From contig CALKAN010000120.1 in the NCBI GenBank assembly GCA_937983035.1, positions 1 to 11,425 on the forward strand: 11,425 bases of DNA, read 5' to 3'. The translations under genes and the position numbers were made by a program. This document shows, in pieces, positions 5,691 to 11,425 of the stretch. Under the pieces are notes generated by a model. It worked only from the letters and a program-made list of their open reading frames with translations, ran no database searches and was not told the origin of the DNA. The stretch's first letter is position 1. Every line of letters starts with the position of its first letter. This stretch comes from an uncultured Paenibacillaceae bacterium (GTDB taxonomy: Bacteria > Bacillota > Bacilli > Paenibacillales > CALAME01).

Positions 5691-7763
5691 TCAGTCCCAC
5701 ATGCCAAATTCCGTTTCCTGCCATGCAAGCACCGTGCCGTCAGCCAATGCAAGCTGGATATCTTGATCGTCTATGTTGATGCCGGCGGCCACTTTTGCGA
5801 TGGCCCGTTCACTGCCCGGCTTCATCGGATGAATCACCGTTACGATGCGAACAGGCCGGCTGGAAGACAACGTGTAGACAGCAGCAGGCGCAGGTTCGAA
5901 TTCTCCTTGCAGTCCGTCCCCGATCGTTGTCCATCCTTGCCATTCCGGCTCTTTCTGTCCTTCAATCACATGCAGCTGCAAACCGGCATTGGCAGCGGCC
6001 GCAACGGTTACATTCACTGAATGTTTATTTACCGTGTAAGCATTCACTCCGTCTGTTTCCACATCTTTGCTTTCAAAATGCCACAAAATTTCATACGCAT
6101 GCCCGGCGCCATCGCGCGGAACGAGACGATCCACGACAATAAAGAAAGGACCCAGCTTCTCATCCTTCTTGACAAAAATAACTTTGCGAACATGCTTCAC
6201 CGCTGTTTCTGCTTCCGGACCATACCCTTCATCATACGTTCCCTCGACCACGTCATGCGTCTCATCCGATTTCCAACTCGCATCCGCCTTCTCTTCGATG
6301 TTCAATTGATCCCGCCTGTAATGCTTTCTTCGGTTCTGATCCTCTCCGTTCACTCGAATCGTATTATGAGATCGCGTAGATAATACGTATTGGCGCATTT
6401 CTGAAGCATCATAAGCATAATTGCCGCCTTCCGTTAATAAGAGAGAGCCGTAAGCATGGACGATCAAGTTTAATTTATCTTCATGCTGATGCGCATACCC
6501 AAAAGGACCGCCGTCAAACAACGCCCACACCGCATCTTTCTCCCAACTGCTTCGCATCACATAATAACCGGCATAAGGAAAGGCATAAGAGGTTTCTTTA
6601 GGAGGCTTGCCTTCCCGTCCTTCTGAAGCCGCCCATTGAAAGCCTTCTTCATCCGGATAAAATTGCGCCGCGGTTTTCATCTCATTGACAATCGTTGACC
6701 ACGACCCGTCATTGACATTCGGCAGCCTTCCATCCGGCATCATGATGCGCAAGTTCACGGCATACGCATGTTTTAAATGTTCATAAAACGGTTTCGGGAT
6801 TGGAACGTCATATACTTGCGCTAAATTCATCAAGTTCTTGTAATTATGCAGCAGGACCTGATGATAGCCTGTCGTCAATTCAATTTGAAAACCATCCGGA
6901 TATAATTGATTCGTCAATTCTTCCGTCATTTTCTCAAATGCAAGCCGAACCCATCGGCTCGCATCTTTCAACGCCGGAAACAAAATGCCAATATGAGCGA
7001 GACCGTTCATTTCCATCAGAAGCCAGTTGCCGCCCTTGACGTGGAAATTTTCCAGCCTCCAACCGTGTTCCCAAAGCGATTTGTACCAAGTGACCAGCAC
7101 ATCGTCCGTGAACGCCTCCGATTGATAAAAGGCGTCAAAAGCATAAGGCCAGCTTCTGGACATGCGCAAACCTGCTTCGATCGTCCTCCATGCTTTCGTT
7201 GCGCCAGGATCAGCCGCTTCAGGCACCTTTGCCTGACGAATCCAGCTTAGGAATAAGTTTGCGAAACCTTCCGCATATTTCTCGTCTCCCGTTTGACGAT
7301 AAGCTCTTGCCAAGGCAACAAAATCGTGATGCCGATTCAGCTGCCACGTCCACTCTCTGTACTGGTTGTATGTAGGATTAGACATCCAGTCAATTTCACC
7401 TTCGAATGCATGGGCGGTTCCAGTTGAAACGACTTGTCCTTCCAATATGCGGTCAGCAGCCGCGCGATAACGATCCGTCTCTGACAGCGCCGTTTCGGTT
7501 TCCAATAAAAAGGATCTTCCCACGCCCGGCACCGGCAGCTGCGAGAATCTCTCCGCATCCCAACTTTTTCTTGCATATGCTGCAAACAAAGCGCGGGCTT
7601 GGCGGTAATTTTGCGCTGCAGCTGCTTGCTTAACCGCTTTCAATTCAGGGATCGAATCATCGATCAAATGCATAAAAAATTGCTCATCACTCACCCTCGT
7701 CAAACCTTCTGACATCTGTTCATCATGGTTGTCATGGATTTCATTTTTTGGCTGAATATTCAT
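5691..7763 (-). CDS. Heparinase II/III-family polysaccharide lyase, cytoplasmic
   Basis: A lyase that would cleave uronic-acid-containing oligosaccharides by beta-elimination. ATG 7763 (MNIQPKNEIHDN) is chosen: AGGAGGGGG lies upstream, with AGGAGG 15 bases before the ATG. The frame extends to 7823 but lacks a better site. The product is 690 aa. The N-terminal alpha-toroid part (about 25-380, Hepar_II_III_N-like) holds W192-R-T-I-E-A-G-L-R, K243-G-G-N246-W-L-L-M and T298-G-Y300-H301-Q. The C-terminal beta part (from about 395, PF07940-like) holds F-G-Y-A-H425-Q-H427-E-D-K and S-T-R-S-H-N. N246, Y300 and the histidines are the candidate catalytic residues by family comparison. No signal peptide is visible, so action on imported oligosaccharides is likely. 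It lies downstream of the sulfatase on the same strand, 251 bases away. Substrate is undetermined. Confidence 0.88.
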   Translation of the reverse strand: MNIQPKNEIHDNHDEQMSEGLTRVSDEQFFMHLIDDSIPELKAVKQAAAAQNYRQARALFAAYARKSWDAERFSQLPVPGVGRSFLLETETALSETDRYRAAADRILEGQVVSTGTAHAFEGEIDWMSNPTYNQYREWTWQLNRHHDFVALARAYRQTGDEKYAEGFANLFLSWIRQAKVPEAADPGATKAWRTIEAGLRMSRSWPYAFDAFYQSEAFTDDVLVTWYKSLWEHGWRLENFHVKGGNWLLMEMNGLAHIGILFPALKDASRWVRLAFEKMTEELTNQLYPDGFQIELTTGYHQVLLHNYKNLMNLAQVYDVPIPKPFYEHLKHAYAVNLRIMMPDGRLPNVNDGSWSTIVNEMKTAAQFYPDEEGFQWAASEGREGKPPKETSYAFPYAGYYVMRSSWEKDAVWALFDGGPFGYAHQHEDKLNLIVHAYGSLLLTEGGNYAYDASEMRQYVLSTRSHNTIRVNGEDQNRRKHYRRDQLNIEEKADASWKSDETHDVVEGTYDEGYGPEAETAVKHVRKVIFVKKDEKLGPFFIVVDRLVPRDGAGHAYEILWHFESKDVETDGVNAYTVNKHSVNVTVAAAANAGLQLHVIEGQKEPEWQGWTTIGDGLQGEFEPAPAAVYTLSSSRPVRIVTVIHPMKPGSERAIAKVAAGINIDDQDIQLALADGTVLAWQETEFGMWD

Positions 7764-8014
7764 CGTTTTCTTTGTCCCCCTCCTGTTATTTCGTCTCTTC
7801 TTTAAGCAGGTTGTGATCGGCAAACAGACTTACGATAATCAGCGTTCCCATAACTGCAGCACTTCCAAGGCCGGCACGATTTCTCTTCTTCCATCCTCCG
7901 CCTTCCGTCTTTTTTCAGCTAAGCAGTGCTTTTGCGCTTCCACCCTCCCGCTTTCTATCATTCCTATGTGAAATGAATCGGTTGATTGACTTTTTCGCAA
8001 TGTAAAAAGATGTT
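7764..8014 (-). other. Sulfatase-heparinase gap
   Basis: This 251-base gap is long for tight co-translation. It contains AT-rich sequence after the sulfatase stop (CTTTTT...AAAAAG, a weak stem), purine-rich sequence, the tiny frame at 7786-7851 and the heparinase ribosome site. No clear promoter or strong terminator was found, so read-through from the sulfatase gene is possible but not proven. Confidence 0.35.
7786..7851 (-). CDS. Tiny open frame before the heparinase gene (21 aa, doubtful)
   Basis: ATG 7851 starts MGTLIIVSLFADHNLLKEET plus K, ending at TAA 7786, just before the heparinase ribosome site. The same frame is open 21 codons further upstream with basic residues (WKKRNRAGLGSAAV) but has no usual start there. 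It has the look of a membrane-anchor start: basic, hydrophobic, then polar. The ribosome site is weak. It may be a translational-coupling leader, a remnant, or chance. Confidence 0.15.
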   Translation of the reverse strand: MGTLIIVSLFADHNLLKEETK

Positions 8015-9589
8015 TCAGGAGTTTCCAAACAAAACCGGCTTGCGATATTTCGCATTCGGCGGTAGGACAGGCGGTTTCCCTTGCTGACAAACGAGCCGGT
8101 TTCCTTCCGTGTATCCCGCTTCGCGCGGTGCGAGCACGCCGACAAGCCGCTGCCGCCATTCGGCAAGTTCCTTGGCATAACGGCCATCTTGCGCCAAATC
8201 GTTCATCTCCATCGGATCTTTTTCCAGATGAAACAGCTGTTCCCGGTCTGCGCGCGCGTACCATATATATTTCCACTTGCCGTCTGTCAAATAGTGCATC
8301 TCCAGCATTTCATCGTACACGCCGTTATGCTCTCCATGCACAAACTCCCTCCATTCCGTTTCTTCCCCCCGAATGAGCGGAAGCAGGCTGCGGCCGTCCA
8401 CAGACTTCGGGATCGGCACCCCGGCAGCGTCCAGCAAAGTCGGCATCACATCTTGCAGACAAACCGGCTGATCCACCCTGGACCGCAACAGAGGAGAAGG
8501 AGATTGAGATGCATTCACTTTAAACTGAAGCTGCATGCTGGATGGGGACAAATCTGAATTTGGCTGAAACTTTGACTGATGCGCCTTAGACGGATACGAT
8601 GTTCGCATTGACTTTGGCAGCCGAACGATGAACGGAATATGGGCAGAGCCTTCGTAAGCATACGTTTTGCGCCACAGATGATGATCTCCCATCATGTTGC
8701 CGTGATCCGAAATGAACAAGATCACCGTCTTTTCCATCAGCCGCTGCTGCCTCAAATATTGAAACAAACGGCCGATTTGATGATCAATATGATGAATTTG
8801 CCCATAATAGCCTGCGCGGGCTTTGTGGATTTTGCGCTCGCTCACTCGGCCATGCCAGGCATTCGGGTGCATGGCGGCATCCGGGCAATCAAAGATCGAT
8901 GCCCAAGCGCCCACGCTTGGTTTGGGCAGGGACTGTTTCATGTAGTAATCAAAATAATAAGGAACAGCGTCAAAAGGCGCATGCGGCCGGGTAAAAGAAA
9001 CTTTCAGAAAAAACGGTTTCGTCGGATCGCGCTGCTGAAGAAAGCGGATGGATTCGTTAATCGTCCAATTGTTCGGATGCAAATGTTCCGGTGCATGATA
9101 CGGGCGCGCCATCCAAGAGTTATTGTCAATGCCGTGATCGTACGGCCCGTAATCTCCCCCCTTATTTTCTTCAAACCAGCGGCTGTAATCCGTGCAATTA
9201 GCAGGCGGTTCCGCGCGATTCACTTCCTCCAAAACGGTATGGTGAAAACCTTGCAAAGAGCGCTGCGGCGAAAAATGCATTTTGCCGATGCCTTGCGTAT
9301 GATAGCCGTATTCACTGAGCACGCCCGGAAGGGTATTCTCCAAATTGGCGATCTGCCCTTGCCCTCTGCCTGATCCGGTAATCCCGACATTCCACGGGTC
9401 CATTCCTGTCATGAGCGAAGCCCTGGCCGGCACGCAAGAAGGCGAAGGAGAATAAGCGCTCGTAAACACCGTTCCCTCCGAAGCGAGCCAATCCAAATTT
9501 TCTGTTTCAATGACGTCATTGCCATAGCACCCAAGCGTATCCCAACGCTGTTCGTCCGTCATAATCAGCAGGATGTTCGGCCTGTCCAC
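8015..9589 (-). CDS. Type I (formylglycine) sulfatase, cytoplasmic
   Basis: Hydrolyses a sulfate ester or sulfamate. GTG 9589 is chosen because AAGGAG sits eight bases upstream; GTG 9598 would be one base from that site. The product is 524 aa starting VDRPNILLIMTDEQRWDTLG (initiator read as Met). D12 of TDEQR and the I-S-D295-H296-G segment are the metal-binding positions. S-P-S-C52-V-P-A-R56 is the C-x-P-x-R signature whose Cys must become formylglycine. K103 (GIGKMHF), H203 (TRPHAP) and K308 are further active-site candidates. The C-terminal part (QDVMPTLLDAAG, DGRSLLPLI) is typical PF00884. An S/Q/P-rich insertion at about 327-369 is unusual. No signal peptide is seen, which fits desulfation of imported sugars. 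No maturation enzyme is encoded in the window. Adjacent to the heparinase, it probably removes sulfate from the same oligosaccharide. Confidence 0.92.
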   Translation of the reverse strand: MDRPNILLIMTDEQRWDTLGCYGNDVIETENLDWLASEGTVFTSAYSPSPSCVPARASLMTGMDPWNVGITGSGRGQGQIANLENTLPGVLSEYGYHTQGIGKMHFSPQRSLQGFHHTVLEEVNRAEPPANCTDYSRWFEENKGGDYGPYDHGIDNNSWMARPYHAPEHLHPNNWTINESIRFLQQRDPTKPFFLKVSFTRPHAPFDAVPYYFDYYMKQSLPKPSVGAWASIFDCPDAAMHPNAWHGRVSERKIHKARAGYYGQIHHIDHQIGRLFQYLRQQRLMEKTVILFISDHGNMMGDHHLWRKTYAYEGSAHIPFIVRLPKSMRTSYPSKAHQSKFQPNSDLSPSSMQLQFKVNASQSPSPLLRSRVDQPVCLQDVMPTLLDAAGVPIPKSVDGRSLLPLIRGEETEWREFVHGEHNGVYDEMLEMHYLTDGKWKYIWYARADREQLFHLEKDPMEMNDLAQDGRYAKELAEWRQRLVGVLAPREAGYTEGNRLVCQQGKPPVLPPNAKYRKPVLFGNS

Positions 9590-9696
9590 ATTCCACACTC
9601 CTTATGGCTAAAATGGATCACATCACGAGATGAACCGAAATCACGCCTTCTTCACATCGCATGATGCAATTGCAATGCTTGCCCTCACTCGCATCT

Positions 9697-9822
9697 TCAC
9701 GCCAAAAAAACGCTTACAAAATTCCTTGCGCCGACTTTTTTGACAACTTGTTTCAATGATGCATTAACATTTTCACCTCTCGGCTCTAAAACCTGATCAT
9801 CATGCGTCCATATAGTTTTCAT
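9697..9822 (-). CDS. Small open frame upstream of the sulfatase (41 aa, unrecognised)
   Basis: ATG 9822 opens 41 codons (MKTIWTHDDQVLEPRGENVN, then a helix-like stretch LKQVVKKVGARNF) ending at TGA 9697. The ribosome site is poor, but a better-served 14-codon frame (MKIGALIWNEMENS, ATG about 9862, after GAGG) overlaps its start with ATG inside TCATGA, as in coupled genes. The sequence looks like real protein more than chance. No family recognised; it may be a gene fragment or a small protein leading the sulfatase unit. Confidence 0.3.
   Translation of the reverse strand: MKTIWTHDDQVLEPRGENVNASLKQVVKKVGARNFVSVFLA
9705..9718 (-). promoter_or_regulatory. cre-like site upstream of the sulfatase
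   Basis: TGTAAGCGTTTTTT on the minus strand matches 12 of 14 positions of the CcpA operator consensus TGWNANCGNTNWCA; the two final bases differ. It lies about 115 bases before the sulfatase start, where catabolite control of a sugar-use operon would be expected. The T-run makes a chance match plausible. Confidence 0.25.
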
Positions 9823-9958
9823 GAATTTTCCATCTCATTCCATATTAAAGCTCCTATTTTCATATGTCCAGCCTCTATTCAGTAATCATCGAATCAGATC
9901 ATTGATCATCATTGACCGCTTCGGTTCACACCAGTCAAAAAAAATTAAATATGCAGTT

Positions 9959-9982
9959 AAAAAGGCAGCATCACGCTGCCCT
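9959..9982 (-). terminator. Intrinsic terminator, minus strand
   Basis: GGCAGC (9964-9969) and GCTGCC (9975-9980) form a 6-bp GC-rich stem with a 5-base loop. Read on the minus strand the stem is followed by TTTTTAA. It lies about 105 bases past the stop at 10089 and would end transcription of whatever gene once ran through 10178. A weaker T-rich side (CTTTCT) could serve the plus strand. Confidence 0.65.
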
Positions 9983-10088
9983 TTCTATTCTCATGCTTTG
10001 ACAAAGCATAGGCATTTGCCCGCATCGAAACGACTTGTGTCCTGTTGAACGGTTTTTCGGTCATGACCTTGATCAAAATTCGTTCCTG

Positions 10089-10178
10089 CTATTCCAAATT
10101 CAACGCCTCCATTTCGGCATTAGCCGCCTCTTCCGCTTCTCTCAAAGCCGTATTGATATCTTTTTCACCTAAAATCAA
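10089..10178 (-). pseudogene. Short frame resembling the C-terminal tail of an ABC solute-binding protein
   Basis: The frame TTG 10178 to TAG 10089 encodes 29 residues, LILGEKDINTALREAEEAAN plus AEMEALNLE. The D-x-N-T-A-L-R-E-A-E-E-x-A-N pattern is, from memory, common at the end of family 1 extracellular solute-binding proteins. Upstream in this frame only four more codons are open to a TAA, so the rest of such a protein is gone. Yet AGGAGG (10190-10185) stands six bases before the TTG, a perfect ribosome site, so a real small peptide is possible. After the TAG the same frame continues open for 43 codons to the terminator's T-run. Remnant is the favoured reading. Confidence 0.4.
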
Positions 10179-10239
10179 CCTATCCCTCCTCAAAATTTAC
10201 GTCCACTCAATGATGAAGATTTTGAACCTAAGTGAAACA

Positions 10240-10260
10240 TTGAAAATATCTGCTTTTCAA
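10240..10260 (+). repeat. Inverted repeat in the amidohydrolase upstream region
   Basis: TTGAAAA (10240-10246) and TTTTCAA (10254-10260) are perfect 7-bp arms around TATCTGC. The AT-rich dyad lies about 108 bases before the amidohydrolase start, a reasonable place for a repressor or activator site. A weak TTGAAC at 10222-10227 lies just upstream. Function is a guess. Confidence 0.3.
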
Positions 10261-10367
10261 ACATCTTTTGCGCCTCACTATTTACATGTATATTTAAAGA
10301 AAGGACGCACATGAGCATTTGCAACATGGATATATGAATTTAACAATAACAAGAAAGGTGAAGCGGA

Positions 10368-11405
10368 ATGAAAATCATTGATGCGCACAACCATCCAAAC
10401 TATTTGGGATACAACCTGCAAAAATTGCTCGCGGACAAAGATGAGCACAGCATTGGCCAGACTTGGCTGCTTTCACTCGAAACTCCCCGGCACGAATATT
10501 GCCCATCATATTTCAAGCATTGTTGGCCGGACGAAAACGGGGCCATTCCGTTCAGCGCTTGTTTAGAATTTTACCGCCAGCATCCGGATCGATTCGTCCT
10601 GGGCTATGCACCGGATCCTCGGCGTCCAGATGCGATCAGCCGTCTGGAAGCGGCCATTAAGCTTTACGGGGTTCAAGTATGCGGCGAAATCATGCTTCGC
10701 ATGATGTACGACAATCCTGATGCGATTCGTTTATTTCGCTTCTGTGGAGATCATGGACTGCCTGTCATCGTTGAACTGAACTATGGCATTGACATCAGGG
10801 AAGGAAAACCTGTTCCATGGGAAGGTTATTGGTACGGAGGAGGCATTGACACCTTTGAAAGAGTCCTGCGGGCTTGTCCTGATACGATCTTTCTCGGACA
10901 CGGTCCCGGCTTTTGGGCGCATATTTCCAATGATGATTTGTACTTGCAAGCCAGCTATCCGCAGGGTGACATTGTCGAGGGCGGCAAAGTGGTTGAACTG
11001 ATGCACAACTATTCGAACTTATATTGTGATTTATCCGCAGGCTCAGGTCTGAACGCACTAAAGCGCAACCGTGAATTTGCCCGCCGATTTTTAATTGAAT
11101 TTCAGGATCGCTGTCTTTTCGGAAGAGATCAGTTTGGCAACGAATTGCAAACTTATTTAAACAGCCTGCAACTTCCGCAAGATGTATTAAGCAAATTTAT
11201 TATGAAAACGCTTTGCGAATTCTTCCATCGTGACAAGCCCAAAAATAAGGCGCTGATTTATTTAAAATACCTTATCGGATACAGTCGCAAGGTGAAACAA
11301 TGGCAGAGCCGAATGCAGGAAAATCTTGATCACATCCATAACTTCGGCGCTCTCATCAGCGCGAGAAGGGCGGAGGGCATATTTTCACAGCTGAGCGTAT
11401 CTTGA
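10368..11405 (+). CDS. Amidohydrolase_2-family (TIM-barrel) hydrolase
   Basis: A metal-dependent hydrolase or decarboxylase/lactonase of the PF04909 type, cytoplasmic. ATG 10368 follows AAAGGTG at 10354-10360 with a 7-base gap. The product is 345 aa. It starts MKIIDAHNHP with the metal motif D5-A-H7-N-H9. G-E107-I-M-L, F-L-G-H178-G and F-G-R-D254-Q-F mark the later barrel strands; H178 and D254 are the usual metal and catalytic residues. The strand-5 segment reads P-V-I-V-E136-L-N, where many relatives have a His. Residues from about 290 form a basic, helical extension (KALIYLKYLIGYSRKVK) beyond the usual barrel end. It is divergent from the sulfatase. A ribosome site follows the stop, suggesting an operon. 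The substrate is unknown; sugar lactones or acyl amides of the degraded polysaccharide are only guesses. Confidence 0.82.
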   Translation: MKIIDAHNHPNYLGYNLQKLLADKDEHSIGQTWLLSLETPRHEYCPSYFKHCWPDENGAIPFSACLEFYRQHPDRFVLGYAPDPRRPDAISRLEAAIKLYGVQVCGEIMLRMMYDNPDAIRLFRFCGDHGLPVIVELNYGIDIREGKPVPWEGYWYGGGIDTFERVLRACPDTIFLGHGPGFWAHISNDDLYLQASYPQGDIVEGGKVVELMHNYSNLYCDLSAGSGLNALKRNREFARRFLIEFQDRCLFGRDQFGNELQTYLNSLQLPQDVLSKFIMKTLCEFFHRDKPKNKALIYLKYLIGYSRKVKQWQSRMQENLDHIHNFGALISARRAEGIFSQLSVS

Positions 11406-11411
11406 AAAACC

Positions 11412-11425
11412 AGGAGATCGTGACA
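11412..11425 (+). promoter_or_regulatory. Ribosome site of a following gene at the window edge
   Basis: AGGAG at 11412-11416 starts seven bases after the amidohydrolase stop. GTG at 11420 is only three bases beyond it, so the start may lie just outside the window. The spacing implies a downstream gene in the same operon. Confidence 0.5.

Larger units (their letters stand above)
9590..10367. other. Divergent intergenic region between sulfatase and amidohydrolase
   Basis: These 778 bases hold, from left, the sulfatase ribosome site, the cre-like site, the 41-codon frame, the minus-strand terminator, a perfect 7-bp hairpin ATGCTTT/AAAGCAT (9993-10009), the solute-binding-protein-like tail, an inverted repeat (10240-10260) and the amidohydrolase leader. 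In that leader ATG 10311 with GAAAGGA five bases upstream opens an 8-codon frame (MSICNMDI). No strong promoter was found on either strand. Confidence 0.5.

Noticed and set aside
7764..7823. Heparinase start at 7823
   Set aside because: The extra 20 residues run across the AGGAGGGGG site and lack a ribosome site of their own; no signal peptide is gained.
7839..8276. Minus-strand frame overlapping the sulfatase 3' end
   Set aside because: It overlaps the conserved sulfatase C-terminus in another frame; its composition is typical of a shadow frame.
8639..9373. Long plus-strand open frame (244 codons)
   Set aside because: It is antisense to the sulfatase active-site region, is rich in Arg/Ile/His from reversed codons, and has no ribosome site or family motif.
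9590..9598. Sulfatase start at GTG 9598
   Set aside because: AAGGAG is only one base before it; GTG 9589 has an eight-base gap to the same site.
1..11425. tRNA, rRNA or known riboswitch
   Set aside because: No recognisable conserved RNA elements were seen on either strand when reading the gaps; a covariance search could not be run.

Overview
The window looks like a chromosomal accessory region of a low- to mid-GC Gram-positive spore-former type (Bacillales, most like Paenibacillaceae). The reasons are strong AGGAGG-type ribosome sites, GTG and TTG starts, an Rpn/YhgA-type nuclease gene, and a cluster of polysaccharide-lyase, sulfatase and amidohydrolase genes typical of that group's carbohydrate islands. 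The assignment is an inference from gene content and signals; no marker gene or RNA gene is present.

Layout. Positions 1-962 (minus) hold the first 320 codons of a secreted alginate-lyase-like enzyme. Its leader (963-1174) carries a degenerate 30-bp repeat array and a probable extended -10 promoter. Positions 1433-2668 (plus) form a complete single-gene unit for an Rpn-family PD-(D/E)XK nuclease, with its own promoter, a TTG start, a 12-bp repeat tract and an intrinsic terminator. Positions 2993-3886 (plus) encode an EamA/DMT-family exporter. It is convergent with a class II glutamine-amidotransferase-fold protein (4008-5054, minus) that lacks the sugar-isomerase domains of GlmS. After a gene-poor stretch (5055-5690) come a cytoplasmic heparinase II/III-family lyase (5691-7763) and a type I sulfatase (8015-9589), both minus and probably co-transcribed, sulfatase first. 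A 778-bp gap with several small open frames, a minus-strand terminator and an apparent gene tail separates them from a plus-strand amidohydrolase_2 gene (10368-11405). A ribosome site at the right edge suggests that transcription unit continues past the window.

How the genes may work together (inference). An exported lyase could cut a uronic-acid polysaccharide outside the cell. The imported, partly sulfated oligosaccharides could then be desulfated by the cytoplasmic sulfatase and cut by the cytoplasmic heparinase II/III lyase. The amidohydrolase and the Ntn-hydrolase-fold protein are candidates for handling later products or N-substituents, but their substrates cannot be read from sequence. 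No transporter for oligosaccharides is seen; the only hint is a 29-codon frame (10089-10178) that resembles the C-terminal tail of ABC solute-binding proteins. The most unusual items are the GlmS-like protein with a conserved nucleophile but an altered glutamine pocket and a new C-terminal domain, the leader repeat array, the internal start in the Rpn gene, and the cluster of small frames at 9697-10178.
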